Assembly (NCBI RefSeq): GCF_025698545.1
Contig: NC_068575.1
Span: 47,253,980 to 47,317,979 of the forward strand
DNA: 64,000 nt
Source: Gossypium raimondii
Lineage: Eukaryota > Streptophyta > Magnoliopsida > Malvales > Malvaceae
Reading direction: 5' to 3'
Positions 56,810 to 64,000 of this stretch are shown here, in pieces (the first letter of the stretch is position 1; the number at the start of each line of letters is the position of its first letter). Made by a program: the position numbers and the translations under genes. The notes under the pieces were generated by a model, which did not search any database, was not told the DNA's origin, and saw only the letters and a list, made by a program, of their open reading frames with translations.

Positions 56810-57170
56810 AGTTAGGGTGCAGCATTTCTAATCCTCGAAACTAAATTTGTCTTTTGACTTTTAAAATTCATGCATTTAAGTTTGAGAAGGATGTTCAATT
56901 ATTTAGGTCAAATGAAAAATCAGAACTCAGTGAGTTAGGGTTCAATTCCCCAAAATTTTTAAATATCGAATATTGCCTTTATTTTTAGAAATCCTTAACT
57001 CAAGGTAGCAAAATGTCATATCCAGTGAGTTAGAACACAACATTTTGAAATCCCGAGAATAAACTCTTATTCGAAATTTGTACAATTTTATTGAAAAAGG
57101 GATACTCAGTTATTTGAATTTAATGAGAAAAATTGAAGCCCAGTAAGTTAGGGCACAACCTTCTCGAAAA
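56810..57170 (+). repeat. Spaced CCCAGTGAGTTAGG repeats in the LTR
   Basis: The word (C)CCAGTGAGTTAG(G/A) and close variants occur near 56813, 56928, 57013 and 57140, each about 85-130 bp apart and each followed by a GCACAACATTT-like or TCAATTCCC stretch ending near CGAA. It looks like an old tandem duplication within the LTR. Confidence 0.6.
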
Positions 57171-57689
57171 TCCTGGATACCGAGTCTTGTTTTATAAACC
57201 TTTGAATGAAAAATGTAAGGTGATTAAATGACAATATACGACGCAAAAGGATAATTTGTGAATAAATCATACATTAATTAAATGAACAATAGATAAATAT
57301 AAGCAAGTAATACACATAGCAACAATAATCTCAATCACATATTATGCAAATACCAATATGGCAATATCAACATTCAAAAATTAAATGAATTAATAATCAA
57401 ATTTAAAAGATACACTAAAAAATAGCAAGAGGAGAAATCATAATCAATAAATTATACGTGCAAAAGTTTTAAAATAAATAATGTATATGAATTTAAAATA
57501 GATTCAAAATAGAGTTAAAAATAAACACTTACTTAGAATAATAGTATTTTGATGAATTTTGTAGCAAATATTATACAAGAAGAAAATTAAAATATATAAA
57601 ATAATATATATGTGTTAAAATAAGTAATACATAGTGAGACTAAAATTAATATGTTATAATACCTTAAAACAATAGCACATAGTAAAATA

Positions 57690-57712
57690 ATATATATATA
57701 TATATATATATA
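57690..57712. repeat. (TA)n microsatellite
   Basis: About 23 bp of uninterrupted TA dinucleotides lie inside the LTR. They have no feature-specific meaning. Confidence 0.85.
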
Positions 57713-58901
57713 TTTATTTATAATAACAATACATAATGAAGATTAAAACAATAATACTCAATAAATTTTAAAACATATGTATTAACAAATCCAAAATGGT
57801 AATATAAATTTATTTATAATATAAAATAATACAATATAAAAAATACTTAATGAAACTACATATTAATATATGATAATATTACAAAACTTAAAGTAATAAT
57901 ATAAATAACTAAATAATAATATACATATACATAGGTAAATAAACATATAAACTAATATAAATAATAATACTAATAATTATAATAACAGTAACATTAATAA
58001 TGATAACAATAATAATAAAAATAATTAAGTAATTAAAAAATGCAAAAGGGATTAAATCGAAGTCAAAACCAAATTTAAGGGAAAAAACGCAATTAGAAAT
58101 GTCCAAGGGTCATATTAAAACATGCGCAAAGAAACAAGGACCAAAACAGAAAATATCCCAACTCATTCTATGCGCAGCGTTTCGATTGGGGACTAAAGTG
58201 AAACAAATCCAAAATAACACGGGGAAAATTTAAAAACAGAAATGATTAATTTGAGATAATGGAATAAAATGGGGGATTAAAAGCATAAATAACCCATCAA
58301 GGCCCAAAACGCACTAATCATCAGCAGGTCGGGTTATCGGGTCAATGGCCTATACGACACCGTTTTGGAGCCACAAAATCTGGCCATAAACGGTGCCATT
58401 TCGAATGATATATAAATGCCACATAATAAAAAAACCTAAATCATTAGCCCCCTTAGCCACTTTAAACAGACTTTAAAAAAAACTAAGCTCTTCTCCTCTA
58501 CCGCCTCAAATCTAGAACCCCCTCTTCGACTCCGATGAAGACGGATTAAAGGGGATTCCGACGACACGCCAAGGTAAGCTTTTCTTTCTTCTCTTCTTTT
58601 TTATTTTATGCATAAAAATAAGTAAAAAAACAGAACGATGAACAGCAAAAAAACAAAAAATCACATTTGTATTCAAACCTTTCTTTTTTTTGTATCTGTA
58701 TTTTCAATCTTTTTTCTCTGTATTTCTTTCTGTAAAAAAGACCCTTTTTACAAATTTAATCAACTCTTTTTATAGCCGAAAAGAATTCTCGAAAAAACTC
58801 CTTTTTTACATTTTTTTTCTCTTTTCTACTATCATTTTTTGTATTTTTGCTATTGCTGCGCTGTTTGTTTACTGTTTGGATCCACTTTTTTCACGGGTAT
58901 G

Positions 58902-59373
58902 TGTTGCGGAAGCGTCGATAATATTAATAACAATATTATCAGAAATATTTAGATAATTATTATGCCAACAATTATACTAAGAAAATTCCCAGTTAAATTG
59001 GAGGGGTCACAAATGGTCCCACTTAAAACCCAACAACTAGACAGAACTCACTTAGTTATTTATAGCAATAATAACTAAATAAATATAACCAACATAAAAC
59101 TATTAAATATAAGCAAACAAATGAGAAATAAAACACCAGAATTTTAACGAGGTTCGGCCAATTTAGCTTACGTCCTCGGACACTACCAAATTAATATTTC
59201 CGCTAGAAATATTACAAATGAGAAGATCAACACCAAGTTACAATTAGCTACTTGGATTTTCAAAATGAGATTTTGGGATGATGAAACCTAAGGGGGAGGG
59301 GTTCTATATATAACAAACCAAACCCCCTCCCTTTCTATCTTTTCACAATGTGGGATATTGCCAATATTCAACA
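58902..59373 (-). repeat. Complete LTR of the inverted-core copia element
   Basis: On the minus strand it opens TGTTGAATATTGGCAATATC at 59373 and closes GACGCTTCCGCAACA at 58902, and contains a TATA-like TTATATATAGAACC near 59310. Directly before it in LTR sense lies GGTGGAGATT (59383-59374), a polypurine tract. It is the only full LTR of the element. Confidence 0.87.
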
Positions 59374-59384
59374 AATCTCCACCT

Positions 59385-59455
59385 TGGCGATATTCCACAT
59401 TTTCAAACATCTTCTCATAACACAAACTTCAATAGTGTCTTCAAATTTGCGCCAA
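59385..59455 (-). repeat. Left arm of the core-flanking inverted repeat
   Basis: The minus strand from 59455 (TTGGCGCAAATTTGAAGACA ...) is identical for about 66 bp to the plus strand from 63594 to 63659 and then diverges (ATCGCCAAGG here, ATTGCCAATATT there). The two arms frame the inverted gag-pol core. Confidence 0.9.
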
Positions 59456-59655
59456 GGTTTTGTAGTATGCTCTGTGTTTGCAGCTTAGTCTGATCTTACA
59501 CATCAGAAACATTTCCTAAAGCTTGTGGGTATTCCGCATTTGGTGGCTATTAAATAGAAACTTTGGCAAAAATGACAAAATAAAAACCATCCACTTCAAC
59601 AACTTCCACCTCGTACATTTTGTCGAGGGTTGGAACTGCAAATACGAGACTTACA

Positions 59656-62600
59656 GTGGAAATTTTTGATGGAACAGGTCATTTCGGCATGTGGCAAAGT
59701 GAGCTTCTAGATGCCCTCTTTCAACAAGGTCTAGATATTGCCATTGAGGAAGAAAAACCATAAGGGGTTGATGATAAAGAATGGAAGACCATCAATCGAT
59801 TGGCATGTGGTACAATTCGATCATGTCTTTCCAGAGAGCAGAAGTATACATTCAGTAAAGAGACTTCTGCAAGTAAGTTGTGGAAAGCATTGGAGGAGAA
59901 ATTCCTGAAGAAGAACAGTCAAAATAAGTTGCATATGAAGAAAAAACTGTTTCGTTTCAGTTATGTTCCTGGTACCACGATGAACGAGCACATTACCAAT
60001 TTTAGTCAGCTGGTGGCTGATTTGTTGAATTTGGATGTGACTTTTGAAGGTGAAGACTTGGCGTTAATGTTGTTGGGATCGCTTCTTGAGGAGTTTTAGT
60101 ACCTTGAAACTACTCTACTTCATGGAAAGTCGGAAGTAACTTTCAATGAAGTAACTGCTGCATTGTATAGCTATGAACTACGCCGAAAAGATAAGTTGAA
60201 AGGTTCAGGTGAAGCAGCAGTGGAAGCATTGGTAACAAGAGGTCGTAAGCAAAGTCAGTCTAAGGGGAAGAGAAGAAAGTCCAAAGGTCGAGCTGTTGCT
60301 AAAGATGAATGTTCATTTTGCAAAGAAAAAGGACATTGGAAGAAAGATTGTCCAAAATTGAAGAAAAAAGGAAAGACTCCGCAAGATGCAAATGTTGCAG
60401 AATGCAATAGTGAAGCAGAGTCAGACTTTTCTCTTAGTATGTCATCTTCAGACTTTTCTCTTAGTATGTCATCTTCAACATCACATGCAGATGAGTGGAT
60501 CTTGGATTCTGGTTGTTCCTATCATATGTGTCCCATTTGGGAATGGTTCTTTGAATTTCAAAAACTAGATGGAGGGGTTGTTTACATGGGTAATGATAAC
60601 ACATGTAAAACAGTCGGGATAGGTTCAATTAAACTGAGGAATCATGATGGATCTACTAGAGTTTTGCGGGATGTACGATATGTCCCAAAGTTGAAGAAGA
60701 ATCTCATCTCTTTGGGATCGTTAGAATCTAAAGGCCTAGTTGTGACAATACGAGATGGAGTTCTTAAAGCAACTTCAGGAGCATTGGTGATGTTGAAAGG
60801 CATAAGAAAGAACAATCTGTATTACTACCAAGGTAGTACAGTGGTGGGGACAACAAAAAGACAATTTCGAGTACCAAGAAGGACGCTGAGGCAACACAGC
60901 TGTGGCATATGCGTTTGGGCCATACTGGTGAAAAATCCTTGCAAACTCTTGCCAAGCAAGGATTATTGAAAGGTACAAAGACTTGCAAACTTGAATTTTG
61001 CGAGCATTGTGTTCGGGAAAACAACGGAGGTGAAATTTGGCACTGGATTCACAATACTAAAGGTATTCGGATTATGTGCATCCCGATGTATGGGGACCGC
61101 CCAAGACTCCATCACTTGGAGGAAGACGTTATTTTGTCACCTTTATTGATGATTTTCCAAGAGTTTGGGTGTTTCCTATGAAGAACAAAGATGAGGTGCT
61201 TGAAGTTTTCCTTAAGTGGAAAACTAAAGTTGAAAATCAGACAGGAAGGAAGATTAAGGTTCTCCGATCAGACAACGGTGGAGAATATAAAAGCGATCCA
61301 TTCCTGAAGATATGCCAAGATTATGGCATAGTAAGGCACTTCACCGTAGGTGGAACACCGCAACAGAATGGGGTGGCAGAGCGTATGAATCGAACGCTTG
61401 TGGAGAAAGTTCAATGTATGTTATCTAATGTTGGATTAGATAGAAAGTTTTGGGCTGAGGCTGTGACGTACGGTCAACATCTCATCAATCATTTGCCATC
61501 ATCTGCTATAAATGGCAAGACTCCTTTGGAGGAATGGTATGGAAAACCTACTACTGATTATGACACCTTGCGTATTTTTGGTTCTATTGCATATTATCAT
61601 GTGAAAGAATCAAAGTTAGATCCAAGAGCAAAGAAGGCTCTATTCATGGGCTTCAATGCTGGTGTTAAGGGATATCGTTTGTGGTGTCTAGAGGCAAAGA
61701 AGACGATAATCAGTAGGGATGTTACCTTTGATGAATCTGCCATGTTGAATAAGGTAAATCCAGAAGGAGTGAGTAGTACTTCGCAGCAGGTGGAGTGTAC
61801 TCCGCAGCAGGTGGAGTTTGAGCAGAGTGTGGTAATTCCAGCAGAAGGTACCACTAGTGATTCTTCATTGGCAGATGCAGAGTCAGATGAGGAAGAGGTT
61901 CCTACCCAAGAACCTCAACAGCAATCATAGCCAATTGCAGTCAGAAGGCAGAGACGAGAAATTCAGAAACCTGCTCGTTTCACTGACATGGTAACTTATG
62001 CACTTCCAGTTGTTGATAATATTCCATCCACTTACACCGAAGCCATTCAAAGTTCAGAGAATGATAGATGGTTAGGTGCAATGGAAGAGGAAATGCAATC
62101 TCTAGAGAAAAACAAGACGTGGAAGCTGGCACAACTACCAAAAGGGAAGAAGGCGATTGGTTAAAAATGGGTATTTGCAAAGAAAGAAGGATTTCCTGAC
62201 AAAGAAGATGTTCGTTACAAGGCAAGGTTGGTGGCTAAAGGCTATGCTCAGAAGGAGGGAATTGACTATAATGAGGTGTTTTCTCCAGTTGTTAAACATT
62301 CCTCCATTAGAATTTTGTTGGCCTTGGTAGCGCAGTTGAATTTGGAGCTAGCTCAACTTGATGTGAAGACCGCGTTTCTACACGGTGATTTGAAGGAGGA
62401 AATCTATATGACTCAGCCAGATGGATACAAGGTTGCTGGTAAAGAAAATTGGGTTTGTAAACTTAGCAAATCGTTGTACGGATTGAAACAATCTCCGAGA
62501 CAATGGTACAAACGATTTGATAGGTTCATGAAGGACCGTAGTACAAAAGAAGCAAATACGATCATTGTGTGTATTTTGCAAGCTTCAAGATAGTTCCTAC

Positions 62601-63583
62601 ATTTACTTACTCTTCTATCTTCGATGATATCTTGATTGCAAGAAAGAGCCAAATGAAGATTGATAGATCAAGGCTCGATTGAGTAAAGAGTTTGAGATGA
62701 AGGATTTAAGGAAGCCAAGAAGATTCTCGGCATGGAAATAACTCGGGATAGAAAGAGGGCAAACTTTGGTCATCACAAAAAAAGATTTGGAGAAGGTACT
62801 ACAACGTTTGGTATGTCTCAAGGTACAAAAACTGTAAGTACCCCACTTGCTCCTCATTTTAAACCGAGTAACCGATTATCTCCAACGACTAAGGAAGAAC
62901 GAGTACATGGCAAAAGTCCCATATGCAAATGCAGTTGGAAGCTTGATGTATGCAATGGTATGTACGAGACCGGATATTTCACAGTCGTTAGTGTTGTTAG
63001 CGGTACATGCATGATCCGGCAGGGTCATTGGCAAGTCGTGAAATGGATTCTGCAGTATCTCCAAAATACCATAGATGTCGGATTGACATTCGAGCGGGAT
63101 GAATCACTTGGTCAATGCATAGTTGGATATTGTGATTCTAATTATGCAGGTGATTTGGATAAGCGACGGTCTACAACTGGCTATTTGTTTACTTTAGCAA
63201 AAACGCCAGCTAGTTGGAAATCTACCTTACAGTCCACGGTGGCTTTGTCTACAACAGAGGCAGAGTATATGGCAATTACAGAGGCTGTGAAGGAAGCAAT
63301 TTGGCTTCACGGATTGCTTAAGGACTTGGAAGTTGGTCAGAAACAACTTAAGGTATATTCTGACAGTCAGAGTGCTATTCGTTTAGCAAAGAATCAAGTC
63401 TTTCATGCACGAACGAAGCACATAGACGTTCGCTATCACTTTGTGTGGGAAATTCTCGAAGAAGAGGAGATACTTCTCCAAAAGATTCACACTACGGAGA
63501 ATCCTGCAGATATGCTAACTAAGGTGGTTACAAGGGCCAAGTTTGAACATTGTTTAAACTTGATCAATGTCCGACACATTTGA
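59656..63583 (+). pseudogene. Copia gag-pol polyprotein of the inverted core
   Basis: The Tnt1-like domain order is complete. Gag runs from VEIFDGTGHFGMWQ (59661) with a stop after EEEKP and another after LLEEF (60099). Zinc knuckle CSFCKEKGHWKKDC is at about 60310-60350; protease WILDSGCSYHMC, with the DSG catalytic triplet, begins at 60496. Integrase 61040-61730 has FVTFIDDFPRVW, RSDNGGEYKS and GTPQQNGVAERMNRTL. Reverse transcriptase is at 62165-62600 (RLVAKGYAQKEGIDYNEVFS, LDVKTAFLHGDLKEEIYM, SLYGLKQSPRQWYKRFD) with a stop before KWVF and a broken YVDD region. RNase H is at 63110-63580 ([41 protein letters not shown]). A 27-bp duplication gives SDFSLSMSS twice near 60423-60476. It is inactive through stops and frameshifts, but well preserved and so fairly young. 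Confidence 0.9.
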
Positions 63584-63593
63584 TATGGCATCG

Positions 63594-63674
63594 TTGGCGC
63601 AAATTTGAAGACACTATTGAAGTTTGTGTTATGAGAAGATGTTTGAAAATGTGGAATATTGCCAATATTCAACA
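63594..63674 (+). repeat. Right arm of the inverted repeat plus LTR tip
   Basis: From 63594 to 63659 it matches the reverse complement of the left arm (59455 downward). The last 15 bp, TGCCAATATTCAACA, are the reverse complement of the first 15 bp of the LTR. The GTATG target duplication follows at 63675. Confidence 0.88.
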
Positions 63675-63968
63675 GTATGTAGGTCACGGAAGAGGCGCAC
63701 ATGCGCGGAGAGCCTCAATTGCTGCGGCGCGTGGATCTTCAAAAACCCTAGAAGTTTCTGGGTATTCTTCTAATTTGGGCTAGGGCAGATTTGGGTTTTG
63801 GGTTAGGTCTGGGCTTAGGTTAATTGGGTTTAGTAATTTGGACTAAGGTTAACTGTAATTGGGCCACATAATTTGGACTGAATTAGGTTTGGATTTATTT
63901 TATTTGTAAATGGACTGTTTTATTGGTTTTTGTAAGGTATATAGGCCAGGCAAAAATTTGGTATTACA

Positions 63969-64000
63969 GGGAAGTTGCAAGAGAAGGGGCTGGTTGTTCT
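63969..64000 (+). pseudogene. Continuation of the outer copia polyprotein
   Basis: GGGAA (target duplication copy) is followed by the frame KLQEKGLVVL, which continues LLSVG at 56466 and matches the usual copia sequence SVGQLQEKG between protease and GAG-pre-integrase. The window ends here. Confidence 0.7.

Larger units (their letters stand above)
58902..63674. mobile_element. Copia element with inverted coding core
   Basis: It is one insertion of 4773 bp with a perfect 5-bp duplication GTATG (58897-58901 and 63675-63679). Its outer ends are those of an LTR read in reverse: TGTTGCGGAAGC at the left, CCAATATTCAACA at the right. The left end carries a whole 472-bp LTR in minus orientation, followed by its polypurine tract and about 70 bp of 3' internal sequence, also in minus orientation. 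The gag-pol core then runs in plus orientation, ends with the same 70 bp in plus orientation, and finishes with only about 15 bp of LTR. Core and LTR therefore point in opposite directions. The coding part is broken by stops. Confidence 0.88.
56471..63968 (+). mobile_element. Solo LTR split by an inner copia element
   Basis: It opens TGTCAAAACCACTTTTTG and closes TTGGTATTACA. The flanking GGGCA (56466-56470) and GGGAA (63969-63973) are a target duplication with one change: joining the sides with one GGGCA restores the copia codons SVGQLQEKG. Subtracting the inner element and its 5 bp leaves 2720 bp. No coding capacity. It contains repeated words around CCCAGTGAGTTAGGG(T/C) (56810-57150), a 23-bp (TA)n at 57690, and a GC-rich leader-like tract at 58440-58570. 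The superfamily is not certain. Confidence 0.82.

Noticed and set aside
59656..63583. Intact autonomous copia element
   Set aside because: At least three in-frame stops, a broken reverse transcriptase catalytic region and no second LTR.

Overview
The window is nuclear DNA of a eudicot plant. Evidence: intact plant immune-receptor and receptor-kinase genes with plant introns, long AT-rich spacers, dense nested LTR retrotransposons, Mutator-like elements, and a decayed piece of plastid DNA. The LTR types (TGTAATGACC...GGTGTTACA, about 2.3-3 kb) and a Mutator-like element carrying a plant-mobile-domain gene resemble what I know from cotton and its relatives (Malvaceae). The species is an inference; I could not run a search.

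Gene-bearing left part (1-16000): a gypsy-type LTR fragment (1-830); a two-exon CC-NB-ARC-LRR resistance gene on the minus strand (2748-6725); head to head with it, 488 bp away, a CrRLK1L-derived cytoplasmic pseudokinase (7214-8293) whose DFG motif reads NFS; directly downstream a wrecked second copy of the same kinase type (8437-9234); then an intact single-exon FERONIA-like receptor kinase (13105-15780, minus). A second intact FERONIA-like kinase lies at 46151-48877 (minus). The CrRLK1L sequences look like a local family later pushed apart by transposons.

Transposon-dominated middle (16000-46000): a truncated gypsy element with gag-pro, primer-binding site and a 3-kb LTR (17735-22224, minus); a solo LTR inside a MITE-like element (23192-26224); a short-LTR copia element (27799-34511) sitting in a tRNA-like dispersed repeat and itself split by a solo LTR (29343-32420, repeat CTTTG); a solo LTR (35990-41001, repeat AATTT) holding another (37977-40287, repeat GATTA), both inside an older reverse LTR; then a plastid insertion carrying psbC and trnS-UGA remnants (41745-42714).

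Right part (49000-64000): a hAT-like element; a 2874-bp Mutator-like element with a perfect 9-bp target duplication whose two genes (mudrA and a plant-mobile-domain gene) have been fused tail to tail by an internal deletion; and a three-level nest, copia (from 55222 past the window end) containing a solo LTR (56471-63968), which contains a copia element (58902-63674) whose coding core is inverted relative to its LTR.

The observations I rank highest are the head-to-head NLR-pseudokinase pair (possible guard and decoy), tandem hairpin arrays with compensatory base changes at a similar place in several LTRs, the inverted-core copia element, and the mudrA/PMD fusion. Host genes here would act in surveillance and signalling: NLR in the cytosol, FERONIA-like kinases at the plasma membrane, pseudokinase possibly lipid-anchored.
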